Origin: Aphrocallistes beatrix
Taxonomy: Eukaryota > Porifera > Hexactinellida > Sceptrulophora > Aphrocallistidae
NCBI GenBank assembly: GCA_963281255.1
Contig: OY725503.1
Span: forward strand, 1,364,001 to 1,428,000
Length of the DNA: 64,000 bases
Direction: 5' to 3'
Part shown: positions 32,330 through 42,208 of the stretch, piece after piece
How the letters are laid out: each line of letters begins with the position of its first letter
How positions within the stretch are numbered: the stretch's first letter is position 1
Program-made: the position numbers and the translations under genes
Notes under the pieces: model-generated
Told to the model about the DNA's origin: nothing
The model's database searches: none
Seen by the model: only the letters and a program-made list of their open reading frames with translations

Positions 32330-32896
32330 AAGAGTCTCGTCTACTGCAGCCCCTTGATCGACGCACTTTTGTTAGGCATCGAAAAAAGGTTTGGACCTCT
32401 AATGGAGGATGAAGAATGCCAGCTGGCTGCTGCATTCCATCCCAGGTTTCGCCTCATCTGGTTGGAGAAGTATAACTACACTAAGGTCGCCAAGGTGAGA
32501 AAAAGCATGGAGGTAAAAGTTGAGGAGGCCTTAAGACAGCAGTCAGATGATGTGGGCAGCAATAGTGGAAGCAGTAACAACGAGGAGGATGACTTCTTCA
32601 GTGCTGTCACCGAGCCAAAGGAGAGGACCAGGAGCCACAGGTCACTTAAGAGCAAGGCCCAGAAATTGATCAGGACCTGGCTGGAGACCAGCTCCAAGGA
32701 ACTGCTGACAGATGCTGCCTTCTTGGGTGAGCAAGTGTTGGTGGACTTGTTCATCAAATTCAACACAGCCATCCCCTCTAATGCTGCAGTGGAACGTTTG
32801 TTCTCAATGGGCAAGGATAACTTAAGGGCCAAGAGATCATCCTTGTCTGATGAAAATTTTAACATGTTGATTTGCATGAGGGCAACATGCATTTAA
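32330..32896 (+). pseudogene. hAT transposase C-terminal fragment
   Basis: Encodes EECQLAAAFHPRFRLIWLEK, then KAQKLIRTWLETSSKELL and FNTAIPSNAAVERLFSMGKD followed by LRAKRSSLSDENFNMLICMR, the hAT dimerisation domain, ending at TAA 32894-32896. The N-terminal two thirds are missing and there is no start codon. It lies just beyond the right end of the P-like element. Confidence 0.8.
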
Positions 32897-33137
32897 TGGA
32901 ATTTTGTCAATAACAAGTTACCCTTTTAAGATTCCTTAAACAAACTGTATTCGTATATCTTTATTCGTAATCTTTATCCGTAAGCTGTATTCCCTAATCT
33001 TTATTCTAAATTTTGCAAATTAAAGTTGCATTAACAGATATTTTCGCTTAAAAGACCCAGCAAAGGATCATCTTATAGTATTAGCACTTTTTAGGTTTTT
33101 AGAGCAAAATACTAACTTTGTTGCGGTTTCTATAATA

Positions 33138-33266
33138 TAAATTAACGTTAACGGTTTATCGTTAACTTCCGTTAACTTTTTAACGAATTAACGGTTAACG
33201 GTTAACTCAGTTAACTTTTTGGTTAACGGATTAACGATTAACGAAGTTAACTTTTCGATTAACTGT
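33138..33266. repeat. GTTAAC-rich tract
   Basis: About 130 bp made of GTTAACG/CGTTAAC words in both orientations (for example AACGGTTAACGGTTAACTC). It is highly palindromic and non-coding, probably the subterminal region of a hAT-type element. Confidence 0.6.
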
Positions 33267-33351
33267 GCCCACCTTTGCCCATTCATGATTATCTGACCCA
33301 TTATGATCCCATTATTATTTGCAAGTAAATGTAGTGTTTAGTCTAACACAA

Positions 33352-34060
33352 TCAGTAAATAAAGTTGTTTTTATAACCTTCTAACACAACAGACACAGCT
33401 TCAATAGTCTCTGGCAACATTGCATTCCGTTGGGATGTTACGATATGCTGAGCATTAAAGGCACTAAAGTGTCTCTCGCTTTCTGATGAGGATGCCTGAA
33501 TCACCAATAGTCTCATGGCAACTATTGATAATTAGAGGTGTACCGGATTAGAGATTTTCTACTCCGGCCGGATCCGGATATCCGGTTATCCGGCCGGATA
33601 TCCGGCTAAATATTTATTTGATAAATGATACCATTATATCACATCAAGACCTAAAAAACGAAGTAGGCTACTACCAGAAAATGGTGAGAGATTAATATTC
33701 ATACAAAGAATCTTTCCTTATTGAATTACAACTATTAGCTAGCATTTAGAGTTTTAATATAGTAGTTTGGAATAGGTTATAGATTAGATTAGATTTATGG
33801 ATTGATGATAGCTTTAGAATTAAATTGTAGTTAATTGAATAAATTGCTTCTGTTTCTATCCTTTTTGTAGTTAATGTTTAATTCATACACAATCACAATT
33901 GGAACCACTATCCGGCCGGATAGTGGTTCATATCCGGTTCCGGCCGGATACCGGATAGAACCGGATATCCGGTACACCCCTATTGATACTAATGGGAACC
34001 GAAGTTTATTCTTCTTCCACCAATCAAGGAGATTAAAATTTTTCCCTTTCCTGAACCGTT
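33352..34060 (-). pseudogene. Second hAT transposase C-terminus, split by a MITE
   Basis: Minus strand 34060-33983 encodes FNLLDWWKKNKLRFPLVS. After the 450-bp MITE, 33532-33352 continues in the same frame with AMRLLVIQASSSESERHFSA, FNAQHIVTSQRNAMLPETIE and a TGA at 33352-33354. This is the WW...SSxxSERxFS dimerisation block of hAT transposases. The rest of the gene is absent. Confidence 0.78.
33533..33982. mobile_element. hAT-type MITE, 450 bp, inside a hAT transposase relic
   Basis: Ends TAGAGGTGTACCGGAT and ATCCGGTACACCCCTA are inverse. CCGGATATCCGG palindromes follow at both ends. Flanks TTGATAAT (33525-33532) and TTGATACT (33983-33990) are an 8-bp target duplication with one substitution. 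Confidence 0.82.
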
Positions 34061-34734
34061 GTGAGCAGCCTTTAGATCTTCACAGTTGTTGGAGAACATT
34101 TACGACAGTAAGTAGATCAAAGAGGAATAATATATATAAATGGAAACTGTCAGTCTAGATATATACTGATGTATATTTGAATTGCAATTCTTTTCATTAT
34201 TTTCTCCTGAAATTTGTTGTGGAAACTATTCTCGATGAGTTATCTGCAAAAATACACTTTTGGGGAGCTCAAGAAGTGAGAGAAAATTTTTTTTTCCCAA
34301 ATGACCTAATTTATAGAGGACATTCAAGGAAACTTCAATGCGTTATGCCTCTTTTACTCAATTATTTTTGCACGAAATGGTTGAATAAAGAAAATAATAG
34401 GAATATAATTTTCAATTTTAACCCAAATAATTTTTTCTTCCAAATTTCGTTTATACAATATTTAGAGGCAGATTTTCGTAAGGAAAAATATTTTAACTCC
34501 TTTGTAAAATAGATTTTTTTAAGTGCTAAAAACAGGCTACAAAGCAATTTTCTTCGGAAAGGCTTGATTTCCATTAGTTTTTACTGTATTCTGATAATAA
34601 ATAACATCAAAACATCCTAAATCAACAACTTATAGTAGTACTTAACTTCAAAATATGACATATCAATATTTTCACATCATGACACCTTCAAAAGTGTGAA
34701 AAAGTTGACAGTTATCACTGGGGGCCCAAAAATG
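34061..34734. other. no gene seen
   Basis: AT-rich. The frame at 34177-34512 is phenylalanine/asparagine-rich without a recognisable domain and is probably chance. Confidence 0.3.
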
Positions 34735-35080
34735 ACCATGTCCGATAGTTTCCGCCGAAATCCCATACCTATAACTTTATTTGACTATACCAGGTCGTTA
34801 TTTTAATACTGAATTCGTACTCAGCACTAAATTTCCAGCAATTTAATATATATATTGACCATATTTGGAAATATTTTTGGTTGGCTTTTCCTAGCAACGG
34901 TCAGGAATGTTAAAAAATTCCTGACCGTTGCTAGGCACGGTCAAACAAAAATGTTTCCAAATATGATCAATATATATTTCAAATTGCTGGAAATCTAGTG
35001 CTGAGCATGAATTCAGCATTAAAAAAAAATGATCTGGCACTGTTAAAAGAAGTTATAGTTGTGGGACATTTCGCATTTAA
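34735..35080. mobile_element. Foldback MITE with TTCCTGACCGTTGCTAGG centre
   Basis: GTGCTGAGCATGAATTCAGCA at the right is inverse to the left-hand GCTGAATTCGTACTCAGCAC-type segment. TATATATTGACCATATTTGG and CCAAATATGATCAATATATA are inverse arms around 34918. The outer sequence resembles the arms of the foldback at 25436-27790 (GAATTCGTACTCAGCA, CAATTTAATATATATATTGA), so it is a short relative of that element. Confidence 0.7.
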
Positions 35081-35510
35081 AATGTGTCGTTTTTAGAGCG
35101 ACACCAGGTGATACAAGTGGCTCAAAGTGGCGAAATATTGGGGCTGGAGTTATAAAAATCGGGATTATTGTTTAGAACCCCTATAAGGATCTAAAAATGA
35201 TAAAAAGCAATTTGGGCACATTTTTAATAAAAAACAAGTGTCCCATGGGAAACACCAACCTTAATTGATGATTACAGTTACTATACCTGAAGACATATAC
35301 GTTTATGAATATATCACTTAGTAGTATTCCAAACTAATAGTATAATGACTACTCCTATAACTATTTACCAGGTTTTCTAAATTAACAAATAAACTCTTTT
35401 AAGCCTACATTGTAAATAAATAAAATATTGACCCATTAGCGGATGACCATTACCCACCGACCCATCTTAAAAAAGTGACCCATCTGACCCATTGACCCAT
35501 TTGCAGCTCT
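35081..35510. other. no gene seen
   Basis: AT-rich. 35410-35500 repeats GACCCATT words (GACCCATCTGACCCATTGACCC) in tandem. Confidence 0.35.
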
Positions 35511-35784
35511 GATGTGCATATTAATATACCTCACATATGATGCAACTATCATCAGAAAATGATGACTCATCACTCTGTTATGACGTCATCATTACGCATC
35601 AAAATTTCAAAAATTGACAAATTTGGTGATTTTTCGTGCGATATCGATTATAACAGTAGGACAGACGTATTTAGATATGTTATCTCCCTTATAATTAATC
35701 AATGTGACACCAGGCGCCCGCATGGCGCCTCCGGCGGACACAAAGTGTCCGCCAGCCGCAGCGCAAGCAAGCGAAGCGCGCGCT

Positions 35785-35822
<38 letters not shown>
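35511..35822 (+). repeat. Family A repeat, 3' half plus (TA)n
   Basis: Contains AATATACCTCACATATGATG, ATGACGTCATCATTACGC, GTGCGATATCGATTATAACAG and CGGACACAAAGTGTCCGCC, then AAGCAAGCGAAGCGCGCGC and TTGT. It is followed by a (TA)n microsatellite of about 35 bp that may be hypervariable. Confidence 0.85.
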
Positions 35823-35825
<3 letters not shown>

Positions 35826-36091
35826 TCGAACCTCCGAGATCCGGACACCTCCCTAGACCAGGCATATTTTTTTCTACTACCAATGAAAATATTCGACACA
35901 AAAACTCATAAAAAAGTAAAATGCGGTACACTAATGTTCATGTAAGAGTAAAAATGGATAATGTCCGGATCTCAGAGCATTGAAATTTAGAGCTTAAATA
36001 GTAATGAGTAGAAAAGAATCCGTTCCCAAATAAATGGTTCTTATAACCGACATGTTCTTATAACCGGTGTTCTTATAACCGATATCCACTG
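35823..36091. mobile_element. pogo/Tigger-type MITE, composite, TA-flanked
   Basis: TA then CAGTCGAACCTCCGAGATCC at the left, and GTTCTTATAACCGATATCCA with CTGTA at the right. GTCCGGATCTCAGAGC at 35962-35979 is inverse to the left end, and the right-end GTTCTTATAACCG unit is repeated three times. It looks like two related elements fused or nested. Confidence 0.6.
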
Positions 36092-36133
36092 TATATACAC
36101 ACACATTAATCGAGTTTTAATAGTAAGGATATA

Positions 36134-36295
36134 CAGTAGAACTCGGCTAGTACGTACTCGGGATAGAAAGTACTTGGGCTTAGTGCGTACTCATTTCTCT
36201 AAACCAGAATTCATTTCTTACTATATAGTTTCCTATGTAATATCAACTCGGTTAGTACGTACTTACGGATAGTACGTACTAACCGAGTTCTACTG
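36134..36295. mobile_element. Tc1/pogo-type MITE, 162 bp, TA target
   Basis: CAGTAGAACTCGGCTAGTAC at the left and GTACTAACCGAGTTCTACTG at the right are nearly perfect inverted repeats, flanked by TA on both sides. Confidence 0.88.
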
Positions 36296-36304
36296 TATAT
36301 AGAA

Positions 36305-36655
36305 ATTTCAGTTTTTCGACTATAACTCGCCATTTTAGGTGGTAGAAGGCTGAAATTTTAATAGAATATGTGTATTAATAAACCTCACATATGATGCAAC
36401 TATCATCAAAAAGGTTGAAAGCCCTGCATTCTCTTGGGCCCAGGAAGAAGGGAAATTGAGGGTATTCCATGGTGAGTCGACATTTCCTTCTGAGGTCAGA
36501 GCATAGTGGAGCCATATCCAAAAGACTCTCACATGATATAAATCAGCTTTCTTTGCCTGGCAGTTTGTTCAATCAATCCGTTACAGAGATATTATATATA
36601 CACATACACACATATACAAAGATAGATTAATCGAGTTTTAAGAGTAAGGATATAT
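36305..36655. repeat. Family A repeat, internally rearranged
   Basis: 36305-36415 carries Family A interior in one orientation (TTTTCGACTATAACTCGCC, GCTGAAATTTTAATAGAAT). 36470-36655 carries the 5' part in the other orientation (GGTGAGTCGACATTTCC, CCAAAAGACTCTCACATG, GATTAATCGAGTTTTAAG). The junction near 36415-36465 is unrelated sequence. Confidence 0.7.
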
Positions 36656-36669
36656 ACAGTATATAAATA

Positions 36670-37001
36670 CAGTACACCCTCGCTAGTCCGAACCTCGCCA
36701 ATCCGAACCCTCGCTAATCCGAACACTTCATTCTTAAAATCCGAACACCCAAAATATAATTTTATTCGCCTCTATGATTTGAATAAACGTTTATAAACTT
36801 AAATTTATCAATAAGATTGAGAAACCTCGTTAAATAAGCAATCATAGCGAAATAATATCCTTAATATTCTAACAATACAAATTTATTATAATTAATGCCC
36901 TATTGAATTAGTGTTATTTCACTAATCAGAACAAATTCACTAATCCGAACGATTTTTTCGAACATTGGAACAGAGCTGTTCGGATTAGCGAGGGTGTACT
37001 G
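36670..37001. mobile_element. Tc1/pogo-type MITE, 332 bp, TA target
   Basis: CAGTACACCCTCGCTAGTCC and GGATTAGCGAGGGTGTACTG are terminal inverted repeats with TA at 36668-36669 and 37002-37003. CGCTAATCCGAAC repeats occur near the left end. The right half of a second copy is at 37612-37830. Confidence 0.9.
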
Positions 37002-37007
37002 TACATA

Positions 37008-37290
37008 CAAATTAATCGAGTTTTAATAGTAAGGACAAGCGCACTTCGCTTGCTTGCGCTGCGCGGCTGGCGGACACTTTGTATCCGCCAGAGGCGCCCT
37101 TTAGACTCCTGGGCTCACATTGATTAAATATAAGGTAGATCATTTTTTGATTAGAGTTATATCATATGTCGAAAAACTGAAATTTCTAATTATAAAAAAG
37201 GTGACAATGATATCATAATTCCATGATGAGTTGAAATTTTCATCTGAGGTCATAACTTAGTGGAGCCATAGCCTGTATGTATATATATAT
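37008..37290 (-). repeat. Family A fragments with a head-to-tail junction
   Basis: ATTAATCGAGTTTTAATAGT with AAGGA (the 5' end of one copy in minus orientation) is immediately followed by CAAGCGCACTTCGCTTGC (the 3' end of the next). Copies therefore abut with no spacer. The second copy continues through CATTGATTAAATATAAGG and CATGATGAGTTGAAATTTTC and ends in a TATATA microsatellite. Confidence 0.82.
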
Positions 37291-37306
37291 ATATATATAT
37301 ATGAAA

Positions 37307-37611
37307 GGTTGTTGGGGGGCGCTGGGGGGGCGCTAATGTGTTTTGTTAGCAATACATCTACGATATTTGAACCTCAAAAAAAATATGTATTCCAGAATAT
37401 TGATGGTCAATCTTTGAAACAAATTTCAACATTCACTGTAGTTGTAAGAGCTAGAAATTACAATAATCACACTGTCAATCATTTTATGTGACTAATTAAT
37501 ATAATAATTACACTGTTGATGGCTTACGGATCATGAGTAAGGGGAGGGGGCGGTGTCGACAGTAAAATCCTGATTAGGGGGCGGGGTGCTAAATTAGTTT
37601 GAGAAACACTG
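37307..37611. mobile_element. hAT-type element fragment (CAGTGTTTCTCAAACT end)
   Basis: The right end read on the minus strand is CAGTGTTTCTCAAACTAATT with TAGCACCCC and a G/C run. The left end has the mirrored G-run (TTGGGGGGCGCTGGGGGGGCG). The interior contains two tandem-like AATTACACTGTT words. Target duplication is not clear. Confidence 0.5.
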
Positions 37612-37830
37612 CTTTAAATCAACGTTTATAATATTATACACTTCAATAAGATTGATAAACCTCATTAAAGAAGTAATTATAACAAAATATTATCCTAATA
37701 TTCTAACAATTTTTTATAGTTAATACCCTAAATTTTTTATAGTTAATACCCCATTGAATTAGTGATATTTCACTAATCCGAACGATTTTTTAGATCATTG
37801 GCACAGAGCTGTTCGGATTAGCGAGGGTGT
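37612..37830. mobile_element. Right half of the CAGTACACCCTCGC MITE
   Basis: Matches 36785-37001 (TTTATAAT..., TTCACTAATCCGAACGATTT, CGGATTAGCGAGGGTGTACTG). The left half is missing, replaced by the hAT fragment. Confidence 0.75.
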
Positions 37831-37859
37831 ACTGTATATATATATATATGTATGCTAAT

Positions 37860-38235
37860 CGGATTCCAGATTCGAATAATACGCATTTGAATTAGTCACA
37901 TTTGAAAGTTTCTAATTAATTAATCATTCATTCCTAACTTTTTATAATTATTAATCAGTGCCACATTATGCCACATACGCCCGTTTTAACCACTATACAT
38001 GATGACAACTATAGTGGTAACTATAGTACTTAGTGGCTCAAGATCATTATTGAGTTTGGTAATTTATTAGATATGTTCAACTATGACTAATTTGAATGTG
38101 CAGATTGCGAATCTGAAATCAGATTTTAATATATCTTTGAATTTGAACGTATATTACCTTTCATGAAAAGACCAAATTTAGTACTATTTGTATGGGAAAG
38201 AATAAAGTGTTCAAATACTTTTGTCTGGTTGGTGT
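37860..38235. mobile_element. Tc1-type palindromic MITE, copy 3
   Basis: The right end reads GTTCAAATACTTTTGTCTGG, inverse CCAGACAAAAGTATTTGAAC, a Tc1-like terminus. The centre TGCCACA...CACTATACATGATG...GTGGTAACTATAG parallels copies 1 and 2. Confidence 0.55.
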
Positions 38236-38239
38236 ATAT

Positions 38240-38255
38240 ATAAAGATATATGTGC

Positions 38256-38286
<31 letters not shown>

Positions 38287-39097
38287 AACAATTATATAAA
38301 CATTAATCTAGTTTTAATAGTAAGGATATAACCATATATGTATAGTATAGTTAACTGTAGTCCGTAATAGATCCTAATTACGAAGTAAATTGTTAACAAA
38401 CCAATGAGGTTTGTTTAAGGCCTGTACTGGTAGCTGACGCTTTTTTTTTTGAAATTTTCGATTTGAAGTTTTGTGTATTTTTAAGTTCAGATATGTATTC
38501 TTAATATTCTACGAAACAGCTTTTGAAAATTCAAATTAGTTTGATCGTTATGTCACCTTTAGTAGGTGCCAATTCAATGGGTATGATTGGGGATAAAAAT
38601 TTATTTTAAATAGTAGAAGTGAAATTTTATGCGCACTCCTAGAAATTTTCCATCAATTGCCGTTCTTAGTTTTAATCCATTGTAGGTATAATGCTTTAGA
38701 TAATGACTAGAATCTAAGCAATCTAAGCAGTCTTCCAGTAGAATTATTCAACTGTATTTTGGAAATTTGCCTAATTTTAGACTATTTTGGGATTTCACCA
38801 AAAATTGGAAAATATCTTGGGAATGTGTATTCTGAATTGAATGATTCTAGTAGTCAAATTTTATCAACAGTATGCATAGATCAGATTGCAATCCTAATAA
38901 CAATGATTACAATCAAACTAGTTGAGTTATTTTTGCGCACATATTTTATACTCGGTATAGGAATTTAATATTACGCAATCTGGAGCTATAGCATTAAAGT
39001 CAGAACATTCGATGAGAGAACATTTTAAATGGTGAAATATAACTACTATGGGTAGCTTTAAATGTAACCGTAGACAAATGACAATTCAGCGTACTTA
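38240..39097. other. Family A end fragment, otherwise no gene seen
   Basis: 38303-38335 carries the Family A 5' end in minus orientation (ATTAATCTAGTTTTAATAGT, AAGGATATA) next to a TATATA microsatellite. The rest is AT-rich. The frame at 38759-38968 has no domain. Confidence 0.5.
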
Positions 39098-40064
39098 CAG
39101 GGTGGTCCAAAATAGAATGTACCCGATCACGTTTTGACCTGCCTAAACTCCATTTCTTGCACTAACCAAAAAGCCTTTTTTAAATATGTCAGATACATCC
39201 CCTATGTTCAAGAAAAGCACAAATGGACCATCGGGATGAGAACATTCTGTGCAGTATGGTACATAGAGTGCCAGAGCTTCAAGGCCATAATCGATGAATT
39301 CCCGACAAAATATAAAACTGACAAAACACCCTCTAAATCCTTGATTATTGTGTAAAACATCTTCTCGGGCTCTCAGAAGCTGCACATTGTGGCAAACAGG
39401 CCCCTGCACTCCAAGATGTTTGGCGTGTACCTTCTAATAGAGGGAACACCGACTCTTTCTACTTCGAGGAAATGGGAAGGCAATAACAAACAACACAGTG
39501 GGTGGTACATCGCTGTATAAGAGCTGTTCTGGCAGGAGCTCCGGACTCAGTATCCAGAGCTACACAAGAGGATGTGGTTTCAACAAGATGGGGCGACCCC
39601 CCACACTACCAAAGCCTCCCTTGATTGGCTCAAGTGTCTCATTTCAAAAGTCATGTCGTCAACAGGGAGACGTCCATCGGGTGGCCCCCTTACTCTCCCG
39701 ACCTTAGCCCCCCAGACTTCTTTCAATGGGGTTATTTGAAGGACAAGATTCATAAGAACAAGCCTCGAACACTTGAGCAGCTGAAGATGAATATTATACA
39801 ATAAATCAGGGTGATAAGCAAAGATGTTCTGAAGTCAGTTTTCCAGAATTTCGTGTTGCGACTAAAAAATGTCCAAGAACAGAATGGTGGCCACATCGAG
39901 CACCTCCTCTAAAGCCGTAGGATCTCAAGCTATAGACCTGATATTCACAGGATATGTTTACAATTAAGTTACTATCTTAAGTTTATAATCACATTGCTTT
40001 GAGATAAATATTACCTGAACAGTGGGGGAAAGATTTTGGGTACAATCTATTTTGGACCGCCCGG
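39098..40064 (+). mobile_element. mariner-type element, internally deleted, TA target
   Basis: CAGGGTGGTCCAAAATAGAA and TGTACCC at the left and GGGTACAATCTATTTTGGAC with CGCCCGG at the right are inverted repeats, flanked by TA (39096-39097; 40065-40066). The length of 967 bp is short of a full mariner (about 1.3 kb), consistent with an internal deletion. Confidence 0.88.
39219..39910 (+). pseudogene. mariner/IS630-type transposase relic
   Basis: 39222-39330 encodes the N-terminal helix-turn-helix (IGMRTFCAVWYIECQSFKAI, then TPSKS). 39570-39760 encodes the catalytic part (WFQQDGATPHTTKASLDWLK and PPYSPDLSPPDFFQWGYLKD). The spacing from the QQD aspartate to PPD is about 42 residues, which suggests the DD41D (rosa-like) group rather than Tc1 DD34E or classical mariner DD34D. 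The first catalytic block is missing and frames shift. Confidence 0.8.
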
Positions 40065-40067
40065 TAG

Positions 40068-40181
40068 TAATAAAACGAGAAAGCGACGTAGTTTCTCTAA
40101 TTTCCCCAAGCGCCCATTGGGTAAATCTGCGGATACGCAATGTCTGCAAGCCGCGCAGCGCAAGCAAGCGAAGCGCGCTTG
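40068..40181 (+). repeat. Family A 3' end fragment
   Basis: Contains AAGCGCCCATTGGGTAAATC, GCGGATACGCAATGTC and GCAAGCCGCGCAGCGCAAGC, ending AAGCGAAGCGCGCTTGT. Confidence 0.75.
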
Positions 40182-40187
40182 TTTATA

Positions 40188-40719
40188 CAAAAATATAATC
40201 AAGTATAAGTAGGCCTATTAGATTTATTTGTGTTCGGACCACCTCATGTAAGAACATGTGATTGTGTTGAGAAAGCATGCAAATTATTCGGTTGACCAAA
40301 TTATTTGGTTTTCAACCAAATACCAAATAACGATATTTGGTTACAAACCGAATATCAACTATTTGCAAATATTATTTGGTTAAACTGAATAATCAACTAT
40401 TCGGTTGCAAGTTGCAACCCTGATATATATATATGTATATATCTAGGTTGAAACCGCTACAACCAAATACCAATTTAACCGAATAATGGTCAGACCAAAT
40501 AATTTGGTTAATCGAATAATGGACAAACCGAATAATTTGGTCAACCGAATAATACATGATTATATTTTTGCATAAATGTTTATATATTATATCAATATTT
40601 ATACAAAAATATAATCAAGTATAAGTATGCCTATTAGATTTATTTGTGTTCGGACCACCTCATGTAAGAACATGTGATTGTGTTGAGAAAGCATGCAAAT
40701 TATTTGGTTGACCAAATAT
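40188..40719. repeat. Tandem duplication of a 110-bp block, about 417-bp spacing
   Basis: 40188-40302 and 40605-40719 are almost identical (CAAAAATATAATCAAGTATA, GTTCGGACCACCTCATG, GTTGAGAAAGCATGCAAATT). Each is followed by AACCAAATAATTTGG-type palindromes. Partial similarity recurs at 56630-56765. Confidence 0.85.
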
Positions 40720-40790
40720 TCGGTTGACCAATATATTTATTTGGTTAATTAATTAAACCAAATAATCAACTATTCGGTTGCAACCCTGGA
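40420..40790. mobile_element. hAT-type MITEs rich in CAAATAATTTGGTT
   Basis: The ends CTAGGTTGAAACCG (40446) and CGGTTGCAACCCTGG (to 40790) are inverse. The interior is built of ATTATTTGGTTGACC/GGTCAACCGAATAA words. Another end, CTATTCGGTTGC...CAACCCTG, lies at 40395-40424. Confidence 0.55.
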
Positions 40791-41004
40791 AAAAATTAAC
40801 ATTTACATTGTTAGTTTTCGGGACTATATGCCCTGCCTGATAATAATTGCTTTAATAGTATATTCAGACATACAAATAAAATATTTAGCTACAGGCCAAA
40901 TAGATCTTAACCGGGTCCAATGTAGCATTTACTATCGAAAACTACTTGTAAATTCATTTGAAATAATGAAATCTATAATTTACATTGTTTATGTATCAGT
41001 TCGT

Positions 41005-41601
41005 CTAAAAAAAATAGGGTATAATTTTATATCTTTCAGATTTGTATTTGACATATTTCTCTCCAAATTTCAATTCCATTCCTGTTTCTTCTTCACCCAA
41101 CAATATACCAAAAAGGATCATATACAGAAGTGTAGAAATAGAAACTAGCCAGTTATCGAATACCAGACTGGTTCCACACAAAAAAATTAACATTCCAGAA
41201 TAAAATGGGTGAGCAAATATCCTGTAAGGACCTGTCGTTATAAGTTCTTGATGTTCTCTCGCAGTAATAGCATAAACAAAATATTTGCCGAGCAATTTCA
41301 TAGCCCATCTACTTAAAAAAAAGCCAAAAATGACGAGTATCAATCCGATCCAGTGAGAATATTCCAATTCAAGGGTTTCATATGATCCTATGTAATAGGA
41401 ATACGATTGATTTAATATGCAGATAAATATTGAAATCTTAATAAATAATTCCAATCGAAAAGGTATGTTGGTAAAATCAATGCCATTTTTTACTAAAATT
41501 TCATAAGTTTCATCAAGTTTATTGGGTGATTCGTTATTAAATGTAAAAAATATAAATATGCCAATGCAAAATATAGGTCGAAGTAGAATAAGATAAGCCA
41601 T
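41005..41601 (-). CDS. Isoprenylcysteine/PE methyltransferase-like membrane enzyme, 198 aa
   Basis: Starting at the first ATG (41599-41601), the frame encodes 198 residues with hydrophobic segments near 1-20, 52-72, 84-101 and 132-168. The C-terminal half has TTGPYRIFAHPFYSGMLI (about 122-139), an EEE acidic cluster (170-172), FGEKYVKYKSERYKIIPYFF at the end. GPYR-x3-HP-x-Y-x-G plus EE...FG-x2-Y-x2-Y is the SAM-binding signature of the ICMT/PEMT methyltransferase superfamily. Proteins of this small size and pattern are most common in bacteria, whereas eukaryotic ICMT is longer with HPSYxG. The substrate cannot be deduced. It is intronless, so bacterial origin is possible but unproven. A foldback element begins 90 bp upstream. 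Confidence 0.75.
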   Translation of the reverse strand: MAYLILLRPIFCIGIFIFFTFNNESPNKLDETYEILVKNGIDFTNIPFRLELFIKISIFICILNQSYSYYIGSYETLELEYSHWIGLILVIFGFFLSRWAMKLLGKYFVYAITAREHQELITTGPYRIFAHPFYSGMLIFLCGTSLVFDNWLVSISTLLYMILFGILLGEEETGMELKFGEKYVKYKSERYKIIPYFF

Positions 41602-41693
41602 AAAATTGAGCAACCAAAAAAGTCTCGCTAAAGAATAATCTAAAATTCAAATTTCATATAAGAAATTAAAGAAGAAAAATATCATAAAAATTT

Positions 41694-42122
41694 ATTCGAA
41701 AAATTTGAACTTTTTCTAATGGAATGTTGCTACATTCCAGCGTTGCGTATTTATACCATTTGAACCTATATCTTGAAAACCATTACAGCAAGACATTCAA
41801 ATTTGACTATATTTGATAGATAATAGGCTACTTTCTATTAGCTCCTAATACATTTTATAACATTGAATCTTAAGGTTTTCGAGATATGGGATTTAACAAA
41901 TATGATTCATTAAATATATTGCACCATATCTCGAAAACCTTAAGATTAAATGTTAAAAATGTATTGAACTAATAGAAAGTAGCCTATTATCTATCAAATA
42001 CAGTCAAATTTGAATGTCTGACTGCAACGGTTTTCAAAATATAGGGCTCAAATGGTATAAATACATTTCCATAACAACGCTGGAATGTAGCAACATTCTA
42101 TTAGAAAAGTTCAAATTTTTCG
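41694..42122. mobile_element. Foldback MITE, about 430 bp, arms about 200 bp
   Basis: AATTTGAACTTTTTCTAATG at the left is inverse to ATTAGAAAAGTTCAAATTTT at the right. The arms include GGAATGTTGCTACATTCCAG, TTTGATAGATAATAGGCTAC and TTAAGGTTTTCGAGATATGG. Part of the same family is found at 51616-51826. Confidence 0.85.
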
Positions 42123-42208
42123 AATTAAGTACCTACCTTGATTATTATTGAAAATCATACATTAATAGCGCTTTAAAACGGACAAACTCATAGGTTACAA
42201 TGTATCCT

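Noticed and set aside
33874-34158. 94-codon plus-strand frame with VPAGYRIEPDIRY
   Set aside because: It is the translation of the CCGGATATCCGG-rich MITE end and antisense hAT relic.
35788-35822. Reading frames with IYIYIYIY runs here and at 18840, 37280 and 51260
   Set aside because: They translate TA/TATATG microsatellites inside Family A repeats.
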